This document shows, piece by piece, positions 53,943 to 63,199 of a DNA stretch of 64,000 bases. The position numbers and the translations under genes are program-made. The notes under the pieces are model-generated. The model was not told the origin of the DNA and did no database searches. It was given only the letters and a program-made list of their open reading frames with translations. The DNA is taken from NCBI RefSeq assembly GCF_025354435.1, contig NZ_JANXMU010000039.1, positions 1 through 64,000 of the forward strand, given 5' to 3'. This stretch comes from Rhodoferax sp. Its GTDB lineage: Bacteria; Pseudomonadota; Gammaproteobacteria; Burkholderiales; Burkholderiaceae_C. Every line of letters starts with the position of its first letter. The stretch's first letter is position 1.

Positions 53943-55420
53943 GTTCTACCCATCTGATCGTGGTTGAAAAACGTTCCGACTTCCGCTGGCCCGACCCCGG
54001 CGGCCGCGTCATGACGGCGGAGGAATATGTGTCCGAGCGGGCTGAGGCCCGTACCCGCCAGCGCAAGGTGATCAACCTGTGCCGCAGCTACGACTACCTC
54101 AGCATGGGCTATTACGGCTCGCTGCTGGCCGAGGCCCGCGGGGACCGGGTGACACCCAGCGTGGAGACCATTCTGGAGCTACAGCAAAAAGCCCCCGACT
54201 CGCCCAAACTGGCGGGCCTGAACCGACTGATCGCCGGGCTGGACGAGGTGCCGCGCTCGGTGAATGCGCTGCGCTTCCACGTGTTTTTTGGCCACATCGA
54301 AGACCCGGACCTGGCCGAGCTGGCCCGCCGCAGTTTTGAGCTGTTCCGCTGCCCGCTGCTGGAGATCGCGCTGGAGCGGCTGGATCCGCGCGATGTAGAT
54401 CCGGCACGCGACGAGGTGTTTCTGCAGGCGCTAGAGCGCTTTACCCACCGCGCCTGGCGGCCCGCGCTGGTGCAGAGCGCGCCGCGCATGGACCTGGCCA
54501 TCCTGCACGACCCGAAAGACCCGCTGCCGCCGTCAAGCGCCGCCACGCTGCAGAACTTCATCCGCGTGGGGGGCAGCATGGACATCGCGGTGGAGCTGAT
54601 CGAGAAGAAAGACTTTTCGCGGCTGACCCAGTTCGACGCGCTGTTCATCCGCGAAACCACCGCGGTTGACCACCACACCTTCAAGTTCGCCAAGCGCGCC
54701 GCTGCCGAGGGCATGCCGGTGCTGGACGACCCGCAGTCCATCCTGCGCTGCACCAACAAAGCCTACCTGGCCGAGCTGCTGCAGGGCAGCGGCATTGCCA
54801 CGCCGCGCACCCAGTTGGTCAGCCGCCGCACCCTGCCCAAGCTGGAGGATCGGATGGCCTACCCGGTGGTGCTGAAGGTGCCCGACGGCTCGTTCAGCCG
54901 CAGCGTCAAAAAGGCCGAGAACTGGAAGCAGCTCCAGGACATCGCCCTGGCCATGTTCAAGGAGTCGGAAATCATCCTGGCGCAAGAGTTCATGTACACC
55001 GACTTCGACTGGCGCGTGGGCATCCTGGCCGGGGAGCCGCTGTTTGTGGCGCGCTACTTCATGACCCGCGACCACTGGCAGATCCTCAGGCACGGTGCCA
55101 ACGGCCAGCACGAAGAAGGCCGCACCGAAGCCGTGGCCATCGCCGACACACCGGCCCATGTGCTGGATGCCGCCGTGCACAGCGCCAAGCTGGTGGGCGA
55201 CGGGTTCTACGGCGTGGACCTGAAGGAAAACGCCTCGGGCGTGTACGTGATCGAGATCAACGATAACCCGAACGTAGACGCAGGCATGGAAGACGCGATG
55301 CTGGGCGACGCGCTGTACCGCACGCTGCTAGGCCACCTGCTGCGCCAATTTGAAGCACCGCATGCCGCGGCCCAGGGCATTGCATTGGCCAGCAGTGCGC
55401 ACAAGACGGGCACGGACTGA
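53939..55420 (+). CDS. RimK-type ATP-grasp ligase
   Basis: This 493-residue protein starts at GTG 53939, overlapping the previous stop (GTGA). It has an N-terminal RLAN-like domain (about residues 1-200: VINLCRSYDYLSMGYYGSLLAEARGDRVTPSV) and a C-terminal ATP-grasp fold (about 265-475: CTNKAYLAELLQGSGIATPRTQLV, YPVVLKVPDGSFSRSVKKAEN, GFYGVDLKENASGVYVIEINDNPNVDAGMED). RimK-like ligases add amino acids such as glutamate to C-termini. It is probably paired with the GNAT/C39 protein. It is not linked to rpsF. Confidence 0.87.
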   Translation: MSSTHLIVVEKRSDFRWPDPGGRVMTAEEYVSERAEARTRQRKVINLCRSYDYLSMGYYGSLLAEARGDRVTPSVETILELQQKAPDSPKLAGLNRLIAGLDEVPRSVNALRFHVFFGHIEDPDLAELARRSFELFRCPLLEIALERLDPRDVDPARDEVFLQALERFTHRAWRPALVQSAPRMDLAILHDPKDPLPPSSAATLQNFIRVGGSMDIAVELIEKKDFSRLTQFDALFIRETTAVDHHTFKFAKRAAAEGMPVLDDPQSILRCTNKAYLAELLQGSGIATPRTQLVSRRTLPKLEDRMAYPVVLKVPDGSFSRSVKKAENWKQLQDIALAMFKESEIILAQEFMYTDFDWRVGILAGEPLFVARYFMTRDHWQILRHGANGQHEEGRTEAVAIADTPAHVLDAAVHSAKLVGDGFYGVDLKENASGVYVIEINDNPNVDAGMEDAMLGDALYRTLLGHLLRQFEAPHAAAQGIALASSAHKTGTD

Positions 55421-55432
55421 ATGGCCGCCCTG

Positions 55433-55498
55433 TCTTTACGCATTCTTTATGCGTTCGGGCCGACTTTCAGCGCCATTTTTACGCCGCTGTTTTTATGC
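55433..55498 (+). promoter_or_regulatory. Candidate KdpE boxes upstream of the kdpDE unit
   Basis: TTTACGC at 55435-55441 and TTTATGC at 55446-55452 are 11 bp apart, like the boxes before kdpF. A second pair, TTTACGC (55478-55484) and TTTATGC (55492-55498), is 14 bp apart. They sit between the RimK stop and the 97-residue ORF that heads kdpDE, so both kdp transcripts could answer to the same regulator. Confidence 0.5.
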
Positions 55499-55539
55499 TG
55501 GGCCCATCGTGTTGCCGTGACAACACGCAGGAGTTGAAG

Positions 55540-55833
55540 ATGGGCTTTTTTTCTGCTGTGGCGCATGCACCCACCCACCCCGTGTGGGAACAAATGAACG
55601 TGCTGGTCGCCAGCCGCGATGCCCTGCTGGCGCGCCGGGCCTTGCTGGCCTGCCCCGGTGCCGCCATCGTGCGCTGCCTGCCCATGCACCAGGATGCCAA
55701 GGTGCAGCTGGAAATACGCTTTCCCGCCGGACACGGCTCTGCGGTCATTGGGCAAATTCTGGCCTGCCTGCCGCACGGCGAGATCGGGGGTATCTGCAGC
55801 CCCGAGCCGCTGCCCCCGGCGCGCAAGTTTTAG
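55540..55833 (+). CDS. 97-residue protein heading the kdpDE unit
   Basis: This small soluble protein (MGFFSAVAHAPTHPVWEQMN start) has a GAGTTGAAG site before ATG 55540. The middle (LVASRDALLARRALLACPGAAIVRCLPMHQDAKVQLEIRFPAGHGSAVIGQILACLP) shows alternating hydrophobic strands and helices, loosely ferredoxin-like. I do not recognise a family. It lies 54 nt before kdpD and downstream of KdpE-like boxes, so it may be a potassium-response protein. Confidence 0.65.
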   Translation: MGFFSAVAHAPTHPVWEQMNVLVASRDALLARRALLACPGAAIVRCLPMHQDAKVQLEIRFPAGHGSAVIGQILACLPHGEIGGICSPEPLPPARKF

Positions 55834-55887
55834 GCACCACCGTGGTGTTACGCTCCAACGCCCCTCTGACACACAAGGAGCCTCCCT

Positions 55888-58647
55888 TTGGGTAGCCCAG
55901 ACGACTCCCGCCCCGACCCCGACGCACTGCTGCTGCGCCTGCAAGAGCAGGACGTGGCCCGTGCGCGCGGGCGTTTGCGCATCTACTTCGGGGCCAACGC
56001 AGGCGTAGGCAAAACCTACGCCATGCTCAGTGCCGCACAGCAGGCGCGCCAGGCCGGGCGTGAGGTACTGATCGGCGTGGTGGAAACCCATGGCCGCAAG
56101 GAAACGGCGGCATTGCTGCACGGCCTGGAACAGTTGCCCCTGCGCCAGTTGCCGTACCGGGGCCGCAGCCTGCCCGAATTCGACCTGGACGCGGCCCTGG
56201 TGCGCAAGCCCGCCATCCTGCTGGTCGATGAGCTAGCCCACACCAATGTGGAGGGCTCGCGCCACCCCAAGCGCTGGCAGGATGTGCAGGAGCTGCTGGC
56301 CGCCGGCATCGAAGTCTGGTCGGCCATCAATGTGCAGCACCTGGAGAGCCTGAACGGCACCGTGGGGGCCATCACCGGCATCCGCGTGACGGAGACCGTG
56401 CCCGACACCCTGCTCGACAGCGCCGACGAAATCATCCTGGTGGATGTGACCCCCGACGAGCTCACCGCCCGGCTGCAGGCGGGCAAGGTCTACCTGCCCC
56501 AGCAGGCCGCCCGTGCCGCGCAAAACTTCTTCCGCAAGGGCAACCTGATTGCGCTGCGCGAAATCGCCCTGCGCCGCACGGCGGAGCACGTGGAAGACGA
56601 TGTGCGCAGCTACCGGGTAGAGCAGTCGGGCAGCGCAGCCGACCTGCCACCGGTGTGGAACACCTCGGGTGCCATCCTGGCCTGCATCGGCCCGCATGAA
56701 GGCGCGGAGCAGACCGTGCGCACCGCCGCGCGGCTGGCCGGGCAGCTCAATGTGCGCTGGCATGCCGCGTATGTGGAAACCCCACTGCTGCAGCGCCTGG
56801 AAGCCACCGAGCGCGACCGTATCCTGACGGTGCTGCAACTGGCCGAAACCCTGGGGGCCGACACGGCAGTGCTGACCGGCAGCGATGTGGCCGCCGCGCT
56901 GGTGCGCCAGGCCCAGACCCTGAACTGCGCCACCCTGGTGGTGGGCCGCCCCCGCCTGCCGCCGCAATGGCAGCTGTGGCGGCGCTGGGCACCTACGCTG
57001 ACACGCCAGCTCGCCACCCTGGCCCCCACACTGGACGTGCTGGAGGTCGGCGGCAGCCCCAGCGCCCGCCGCCTGGCCCGCGCCTGGCTGCCCACCGACA
57101 CCGACGGTGACATCCGCCGTAGCACCTGGCAGCCCTATGCCGCCGCCCTGGGCGGGGCCGTGTTGGTCACCCTGCTGGCCACCCCGCTGGCGAACCGGCT
57201 GGACCTGGCCAATATCGTCATGCTGTTTTTGGTAGCGGTGGTGCTGGTGGCCGTGCGTTACGGGCGCGCCGCAGCGGCCCTGGCCGCCGTACTGAATGTG
57301 GCCGCGTTCGACTTCTTTTTTGTACCGCCGCGCTTTTCGTTTGCGGTCAGCGACGTGCAGTACCTGGTGACCTTTGTGGTGATGCTGGCGATTGGCTTGC
57401 TGACCGGCCAGCTCACGGCCGGGCTGCGCTTTTCGGCCCGCATCGCCGCCAGCCGCGAACGCCGGGCGCAGGCCCTGTTCGACCTGACGCGGGAGCTGTC
57501 CGCCGCGCTGCTGACCAGCCAGGTGGTGGAGATCGGCCAGGCCGCCGTACAGCGCCTGTTCACCCAGGTGGAGGGCGTGGCCTTTGACCCGGTCAAAGGC
57601 GGCAAGGTGATGGTGCTGGTGGCCGAGCACAAGGACGAAGGCACGGGCCAACTACGCTTGCCCGCCCTGCTACCGCACGACTTCGACGCGGGCATCGCCG
57701 AATGGGTTCTGCGTACCGGCCACAGCGCCGGGCTGGCCACCAACACCCTGCCCGCCCACCCCTGGCATTGCGTGCCACTGCAAGCCCCCATGCGGGTACG
57801 CGGCGTGCTGGCGCTCAAACCCAGCCAGGCGCGCTGGCTGCTCATCCCCGAGCAGCAGCAACTGCTGCAAACCCTGGCCCGGCAAATCGCCATTGCGCTG
57901 GAGCGCGTGCACTACGTGGAGGTGGCGCAAGAAGCCGTGGTGCATATGGAGTCCGAGCGCCTGCGCAACACCTTGCTGGCCGCGATTTCGCACGATGTGC
58001 GCACCCCGCTCACCGCCTTGATGGGCCTGGCCGAGTCGCTGCAAACCTCGCAGCCGCCCCTGGCCCCCGTCCAGGCCGACACTGCACAGGCCATGGTGGT
58101 GCAGGCGCGTGAACTCTCGGCCCTGGTCACCAACCTGCTGGACATGGCGCGGCTGCAAAACGGCGGTGTGGCCCTGCGCAGCGACTGGCAGTCGGTGGAA
58201 GAACTGGTGGGCTCTGCCATCCGCGCCGCAGGCCCGGCTCTGCGCGGCCAGCATGTGGACACCGATGTGCCCGCCGACCTGCCGTTGGTCGAATTTGATG
58301 CGGTGCTGATGGAGCGCGTGCTGGTCAATCTGCTGGAGAACGCCGCCAAATACGGTGCGGCTCCCATCGCTTTGACCGCCCGCGCCACCCCCACCAGCCT
58401 GGTGCTGGCGGTGCGCGACCACGGCCCCGGCCTGCCGCCCAAGCTGCGGGGCCGCGAGGCCGAGCTGTTCGACAAATTCACCCGCGGCAGCACCGAGTCC
58501 ACCACCCCCGGCGTGGGCCTGGGTCTGGCCATCTGCAAAGCCATCGTCGATGCGCACCGGGGCCACATTGTGGCCACCAACGCGCCAGACGGTGGCGCAG
58601 AATTCACCCTCACCTTGCCGCGCCGACCCGCACCGGAACTATCTTGA
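55888..58647 (+). CDS. kdpD: Osmosensitive K+ channel sensor kinase
   Basis: This 919-residue kinase starts at TTG 55888 behind AAGGAG. Order: KdpD N-domain with Walker A GANAGVGKT and LVDELAHTN (about residues 28-238), Usp domain (about 255-385), DUF4118 with four membrane helices (about 410-510), GAF-like region (about 530-670), HisKA with H702 in ISHDVRTP, then HATPase_c (N, G1, G2 boxes NLLENAAKYG, DHGPGLPP, GVGLGLAIC). It senses low K+ and phosphorylates KdpE; kdpE overlaps its stop (TTGA). Confidence 0.97.
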   Translation: MGSPDDSRPDPDALLLRLQEQDVARARGRLRIYFGANAGVGKTYAMLSAAQQARQAGREVLIGVVETHGRKETAALLHGLEQLPLRQLPYRGRSLPEFDLDAALVRKPAILLVDELAHTNVEGSRHPKRWQDVQELLAAGIEVWSAINVQHLESLNGTVGAITGIRVTETVPDTLLDSADEIILVDVTPDELTARLQAGKVYLPQQAARAAQNFFRKGNLIALREIALRRTAEHVEDDVRSYRVEQSGSAADLPPVWNTSGAILACIGPHEGAEQTVRTAARLAGQLNVRWHAAYVETPLLQRLEATERDRILTVLQLAETLGADTAVLTGSDVAAALVRQAQTLNCATLVVGRPRLPPQWQLWRRWAPTLTRQLATLAPTLDVLEVGGSPSARRLARAWLPTDTDGDIRRSTWQPYAAALGGAVLVTLLATPLANRLDLANIVMLFLVAVVLVAVRYGRAAAALAAVLNVAAFDFFFVPPRFSFAVSDVQYLVTFVVMLAIGLLTGQLTAGLRFSARIAASRERRAQALFDLTRELSAALLTSQVVEIGQAAVQRLFTQVEGVAFDPVKGGKVMVLVAEHKDEGTGQLRLPALLPHDFDAGIAEWVLRTGHSAGLATNTLPAHPWHCVPLQAPMRVRGVLALKPSQARWLLIPEQQQLLQTLARQIAIALERVHYVEVAQEAVVHMESERLRNTLLAAISHDVRTPLTALMGLAESLQTSQPPLAPVQADTAQAMVVQARELSALVTNLLDMARLQNGGVALRSDWQSVEELVGSAIRAAGPALRGQHVDTDVPADLPLVEFDAVLMERVLVNLLENAAKYGAAPIALTARATPTSLVLAVRDHGPGLPPKLRGREAELFDKFTRGSTESTTPGVGLGLAICKAIVDAHRGHIVATNAPDGGAEFTLTLPRRPAPELS

Positions 58648-59336
58648 CCACTCCTGTTGCCGTACTGATTGAAGACGAACCCCACATCCGCCGCTTTGTG
58701 CGCGCCGCGCTGGAGGCCGAAGGCTGGCAGGTGTTCGAGGCCGACACCGCCAAACAAGGTTTGACCGAGGCGGGCACCCGCAAGCCCGACCTGCTGGTGC
58801 TGGACCTGGGCCTGCCCGACGGCGACGGGCTGGACGTACTGCGCGACGTGCGCAGCTGGTCGGCCGTGCCCATCATCGTGCTGTCGGCCCGCAGCGACGA
58901 GGCCGACAAAATCGCCGCGCTGGATGCCGGGGCCGACGACTACCTGACCAAGCCCTTCGGCGTGGGCGAACTGCTGGCCCGGGTGCGCGCCAACCTGCGG
59001 CGACCGCGCGCAGCAGAGAGCGATCCCGACCCGGTGTTCCGCTTCGGCACGGTCGAGGTGGACCGCACCGCCCGCCTGGTGCGCCGGGGCGGTGCCGAGG
59101 TGCACCTCACGCCCATCGAATACCGCCTGCTGTCGGTGCTGGTGACCAACGCGGGCCGCGTGCTCACCCACCGCCAACTGCTGCGCGAAGTCTGGGGCCC
59201 CGCCCACACCCAGCAAAGCCACTACCTGCGCATCCACATGGGCCACCTGCGGCAAAAGCTGGAGGCCGACCCGGCGCAGCCGGTGCACCTGCTGACGGAG
59301 ACGGCCGTGGGGTACCGGCTGCTGGTGCAGCCGTAA
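58644..59336 (+). CDS. kdpE: KDP operon response regulator
   Basis: This 230-residue OmpR/PhoB-type regulator starts at TTG 58644, overlapping the kdpD stop by 4 nt. The phosphorylation site is D54 in LLVLDLGLPDGDG; the C-terminal winged helix is LTPIEYRLLSVLVTNAGRVLTHRQLLREVWGPAHTQQSHYLRIHMGHLRQKLE. It should activate kdpFABC and, by the boxes at 55433-55498, perhaps its own unit. Confidence 0.97.
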   Translation: MTTPVAVLIEDEPHIRRFVRAALEAEGWQVFEADTAKQGLTEAGTRKPDLLVLDLGLPDGDGLDVLRDVRSWSAVPIIVLSARSDEADKIAALDAGADDYLTKPFGVGELLARVRANLRRPRAAESDPDPVFRFGTVEVDRTARLVRRGGAEVHLTPIEYRLLSVLVTNAGRVLTHRQLLREVWGPAHTQQSHYLRIHMGHLRQKLEADPAQPVHLLTETAVGYRLLVQP

Positions 59337-59409
59337 AAGCTTAAAATATAAGCAAAATACGCCCCTGCCGCGCATCCAGATTACATGAATAGCTACGCTA
59401 TTCATAGCA
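59337..59409 (+). repeat. Repeat-like intergenic element with hairpin, possible family A relic
   Basis: TGAATAGC/GCTATTCA (59386-59404) form a perfect 8-bp hairpin around TAC. The upstream AAAATATAAGCAAAATACGCCC and the GCGCATCCAG resemble family A parts, but the GAGGCC block is missing, so membership is doubtful. It fills the kdpE-rluF gap. Confidence 0.5.
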
Positions 59410-59415
59410 AACACC

Positions 59416-60321
59416 ATGAACACCCCCGTGCCTCCCCCCAAGCCTCCATCCGCTCCCGTACCATTCCGCCGCGCCGCGCCGCCCGCAGGTGCCGCCGGAA
59501 CGGCTAGCAGCAGCGACCCCATCCGCCTGAACAAGCGCATGGCCGATCTGAACATGTGCTCGCGCCGCGAAGCGGATGAATGGATCGCCAAGGGCTGGGT
59601 CAAGGTCAACGGAGCCATCGCCGAGATGGGGGTCAAGGTCACGCCCAGCGACCGCATCCAGATCGACAAGGCCGCCAGCGGCCACCAGGCCAACCAGGTC
59701 ACCATCCTGATCAACAAGCCCATGGGCTACGTGAGCGCGCAGGCCGAAGACGGCCACGAACCGGCGGTGACGCTGTTCACCGCGCAAAACCGCTGGGCCG
59801 AGGACAACGCCCGCTTCTTCTTCCACCCCAACCAGTTGCGCGGCCTGGCCCCCGCCGGGCGGCTGGACATCGACTCCATCGGCCTGCTGGTGATGACGCA
59901 GGATGGCCGCGTGGCCCGTCAACTGATCGGTGAAGACTCGGTCATGGAAAAGGAATACCTGGTCCGCGTGGCCTACCACGGCCTGGGCCAGCCCGCGCCC
60001 ACCGGGCAATTGATCCGCATGGACGACGACGACCCCATCACCACCAATGTGCAGGCGGTGTTTCCGCCCGCCATGCTGGCCAAGCTGCGCCACGGCCTGA
60101 GCCTGGACGGCCAGCAACTCAAGCCCGCCAAGGTCACCTGGCAAAACCCCGAGCAGTTGCGCATCGTCCTTACCGAAGGCAAAAAACGCCAGATCCGCCG
60201 CATGTGCGAACTGGTCGGCCTGAAAGTGGTGGGCCTGAAGCGGGTGCGCATCGGCAATGTGATGCTGGGCAATCTGCCCGTGGGGCAATGGCGGTACTTG
60301 GCACCGCACGAAGGGTTTTAA
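59416..60321 (+). CDS. rluF: 23S rRNA pseudouridine synthase, RluF type
   Basis: This 301-residue enzyme isomerises a uridine in 23S rRNA (RluF acts on U2604). A Pro/Ala-rich N-terminus (residues 1-35) precedes an S4 RNA-binding domain (RLNKRMADLNMCSRREADEWIAKGWVKVNG). The catalytic aspartate is in GRLDIDSIGLLVMT, with KEYLVRV and the KKRQIRRMCELVGLKV end. The start at ATG 59416 is the first in the frame. Confidence 0.92.
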   Translation: MNTPVPPPKPPSAPVPFRRAAPPAGAAGTASSSDPIRLNKRMADLNMCSRREADEWIAKGWVKVNGAIAEMGVKVTPSDRIQIDKAASGHQANQVTILINKPMGYVSAQAEDGHEPAVTLFTAQNRWAEDNARFFFHPNQLRGLAPAGRLDIDSIGLLVMTQDGRVARQLIGEDSVMEKEYLVRVAYHGLGQPAPTGQLIRMDDDDPITTNVQAVFPPAMLAKLRHGLSLDGQQLKPAKVTWQNPEQLRIVLTEGKKRQIRRMCELVGLKVVGLKRVRIGNVMLGNLPVGQWRYLAPHEGF

Positions 60322-60393
60322 GGGGGGCACACTGCTTGGGGGTCGGCATGCGAATTGCATAATCTGCGTTGACTTCTGATTGCCACCCCCACC

Positions 60394-61284
60394 ATGCACA
60401 AACGCCTCCCCCCGCTGAATGCGCTGCGCGTGTTCGCGGCCGCGGCCCGGACCGAAAACTTCATGCAGGCGGGCGAGAGCCTGTTTGTCACGCAGGGGGC
60501 GGTGAGTCGGCAGATCAAGCAGCTCGAAGAGTGGCTGGGCGTGCCAGTGTTCACCCGCACCCACCGCGGCGTGCAGCTCACGCCCGCCGGGCGGCAACTG
60601 GCCACCGCCGTGGACACGGCGTTCCAGCACATCGACACCGTGGTGCAAAACCTGCAGCACCACAACCTGCGCCAGCAGTTGGCGATCAACCTGCCACCCA
60701 CCTTTGCCACCCGCTGGATGGCCCCGCGCCTGCCGGACTTTCGGCGGCAATTTCCCCATATCGACCTGTCCATCAGCACCCACGACGTGCATGCCCCACG
60801 CGATGTGCGCCATTGCGACTGTGTGATTGCCTTTAGCGACCAGGCCTGGGCCGACGGCGACTGCTCGCTGCTGATGGTGGAGCAGCATGTGATGCTGGCC
60901 AGCCCGGTGCTATGGGTGGATGCCCAGCCCCCGCGGCTGGAAGAAGCCACCCTGCTGCACATCACCGACGGCAATGTGCGCATGCCCATGTGGGAGCACT
61001 GGTGCGCCGCCCAGGGCCTGACCGAAGTCAACCCCAAGCCGGGCCTGAGCTTCAGCACGCTGGACCAGGTAATCAACGCCGCCCTGGCCGGTGCTGGGGT
61101 CGCAATCGTCGACGAGGCCATGGTGCCCAGGGAGCTGGCGGCCGGCAGCCTGCGGCCCCTGAGCGACGTGAAAGTGGCCGGGCCGCACGGCTACTGGTTC
61201 GTCAACCTGGCCCGCGACGCCGAAAGCCGCGCACTGGTGGGCCTGTTCCGCGACTGGCTGGCGGGCCAGTTCGCGTCTGCCTGA
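60394..61284 (+). CDS. LysR-family regulator, GcvA-like
   Basis: This 296-residue regulator has the HTH of the GcvA group: LPPLNALRVFAAAARTENFMQAGESLFVTQGAVSRQIKQLEEWLGVPVFTR (about residues 5-60), followed by a periplasmic-binding-like effector domain (residues 90-290). GcvA homologues control amino-acid catabolism. It precedes, in the same direction and after a 205-nt gap with a family B repeat, a GMC oxidoreductase gene that could be its target. Confidence 0.9.
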   Translation: MHKRLPPLNALRVFAAAARTENFMQAGESLFVTQGAVSRQIKQLEEWLGVPVFTRTHRGVQLTPAGRQLATAVDTAFQHIDTVVQNLQHHNLRQQLAINLPPTFATRWMAPRLPDFRRQFPHIDLSISTHDVHAPRDVRHCDCVIAFSDQAWADGDCSLLMVEQHVMLASPVLWVDAQPPRLEEATLLHITDGNVRMPMWEHWCAAQGLTEVNPKPGLSFSTLDQVINAALAGAGVAIVDEAMVPRELAAGSLRPLSDVKVAGPHGYWFVNLARDAESRALVGLFRDWLAGQFASA

Positions 61285-61329
61285 TTTCCCACCACCCAGC
61301 TTTCAGCCAGCACGCAGGCACGCCAAAAA

Positions 61330-61420
61330 CACCGCAGAACTGGCTTTGCCAGGCTGCAGGTGTTGCCCCCTGCAAGGGGGTTGGGGATTAGTGCGCCGCA
61401 CTGTAGCCTGGGGGTATGCC
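61330..61420 (-). repeat. Dispersed repeat family B, copy 4
   Basis: CAGAACTGGCTTTGCCAGG, then GTTGCCCCCTGCAAGGGGGTTGGGGATTAG, then AGCCTGGGGGTATGCC, in the same orientation as copy 3. It lies in the gap after the LysR gene; no other feature is seen there. Confidence 0.85.
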
Positions 61421-61489
61421 TTTTTCTCAAGGCTGGGGCCGCGAATTCGTGGTTTGCCCAGACCTTAGTGGGCCGCTAACCTGCGGCGC

Positions 61490-63109
61490 ATGAACGAATA
61501 CGACTACATCATCGTCGGCGCAGGGTCTGCGGGCTGTGTGCTGGCGAACCGCCTGAGCGCCAGCGGCACGGACAGGGTCTTGCTGCTGGAAGCTGGGGGC
61601 TCGGACCGCAGCCCCTGGATCCAGGTGCCGATTGGCTATGGCCGCACCTTTGCCGATCCGCGCTTCAACTGGATGTACCACGCCGAACCCGAGCCCGCCA
61701 TGGGCAACCGCCGCCTCTACTGGCCGCGCGGCAAGGTGCTGGGGGGCACCAGCTCGATCAACGCCATGGTCTACATCCGTGGGCAGCGCGAAGACTTCGA
61801 CGACTGGGAGGCCGCGGGCAACCCCGGCTGGGGCTGGAAGTCGGTGCTGCCGTACTTCAAAAAATCCGAAGACCATGTGTGGGGCGCATCCGAGCACCAC
61901 GGCAGCGGTGGGCCGCTGCGGGTCAGTGAATTCAGCGGCAAGGTGCATCCGCTGTGCGACACCTTCATGGCCGCCTGCAACGCGCTGGGCTACCCCACCA
62001 CGGCCGACTTCAACGGTGCGCAGACCGAAGGCGCAGGCCTGTGGCAAATGACCATCCGCGACGGCGTGCGTGCCTCCACCGCCAACGCCTTTCTGCGCCC
62101 TGCCCTGCGGCACAAAAATCTCACCTTGACCACCCGCGCCCAGGTGACCCGCGTGGTGTTTGAGGGCACGCGCGCCGTGGGCGTGGAATTTTTGCACCAG
62201 GGCAGCTTGCACATCGTGCGCGCCGCCAAGGAAGTGGTGCTGTCGGGCGGCTCCATCAATTCGCCGCAGCTGTTGCAGCTCTCGGGCGTGGGCGATGCGG
62301 GCTTGCTCAAGGGTCTGGATATTCCCCTGGTGCGCCACGCGCCAGCCGTGGGGCAGAACATGCAAGACCACGTGTGTGTGTCGTACTACTTCAAGTCCAA
62401 AGTGCCCACGCTCAACGACACGCTGTACCCGTTCAGCGGCAAGGTCAAGGCCGCTCTGCAGTACCTGCTGGGCAAGCAGGGGCCGCTGGCCATGAGCGTG
62501 AACCAGGCGGGGGCCTTTGTGCGCAGCCGCCCCGAGCTGGCGCGGCCCAATATGCATGTGTACTTCAACCCCATCAGCTACACCGCCAACGCCAAACCCC
62601 AGGCCAAGCTGATGAACCCCGATCCGTATTCGGCGTTTTTGATGTCCTTCAACACCTGCCGCCCCACCAGCCGCGGCAGCATCACCATCCAGTCTGCCGA
62701 CCCGTTTGCCAAGCCGGTGATCCGCACCAACTTTTTGTCCACGCCCGAAGATATTGCCGATGTGCAAGAGGGCAGCCAACTGCTGCGGCGCATTGCCGCC
62801 AGCGCGCCGCTGTCGGGCGTGGTGGCTTCCGAGTTGTTTCCCGGCTCCGATGCCACCTCGCCCGAAGCCCTGTTGGAAGACTTTCGCCAGCGCGGCGGCT
62901 CGGTCTACCACGCCTGCGGCACCTGTGGCATGGGCCCGGACCCGGTGCTCCACGTGGTGGACCACCGGCTGCGGGTGCACGGCATCCAGGGCCTGCGGGT
63001 GGTGGATGCCTCGGTGTTTCCGGCCGTGACCTCGGGTAACACCAATGCGCCGACCATCATGGTCGCCGAAAAAGGGGCCGACCTGATTCTGGAGGACCAC
63101 GCGGTATGA
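61490..63109 (+). CDS. GMC-family FAD oxidoreductase
   Basis: This 539-residue flavoprotein is like choline dehydrogenase. FAD-binding motif [18 protein letters not shown] at residues 5-22, GMC signature 1 [20 protein letters not shown], signature 2 [15 protein letters not shown], and the C-terminal [38 protein letters not shown]. The active site base is the His in VYHACGTC. It oxidises an alcohol; the substrate is unknown. No betaine aldehyde dehydrogenase is adjacent, so choline is not assured. It is followed after 90 nt by an oxygenase gene. Confidence 0.9.
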   Translation: MNEYDYIIVGAGSAGCVLANRLSASGTDRVLLLEAGGSDRSPWIQVPIGYGRTFADPRFNWMYHAEPEPAMGNRRLYWPRGKVLGGTSSINAMVYIRGQREDFDDWEAAGNPGWGWKSVLPYFKKSEDHVWGASEHHGSGGPLRVSEFSGKVHPLCDTFMAACNALGYPTTADFNGAQTEGAGLWQMTIRDGVRASTANAFLRPALRHKNLTLTTRAQVTRVVFEGTRAVGVEFLHQGSLHIVRAAKEVVLSGGSINSPQLLQLSGVGDAGLLKGLDIPLVRHAPAVGQNMQDHVCVSYYFKSKVPTLNDTLYPFSGKVKAALQYLLGKQGPLAMSVNQAGAFVRSRPELARPNMHVYFNPISYTANAKPQAKLMNPDPYSAFLMSFNTCRPTSRGSITIQSADPFAKPVIRTNFLSTPEDIADVQEGSQLLRRIAASAPLSGVVASELFPGSDATSPEALLEDFRQRGGSVYHACGTCGMGPDPVLHVVDHRLRVHGIQGLRVVDASVFPAVTSGNTNAPTIMVAEKGADLILEDHAV

Positions 63110-63199
63110 CTTTTCCTCAAGCGTCATCCCGCGAAATCATCGCTTTTCAACATCCGCGCGCCTGCGCATGATCACCCTTACATTGACCCAGGAGTTTGC

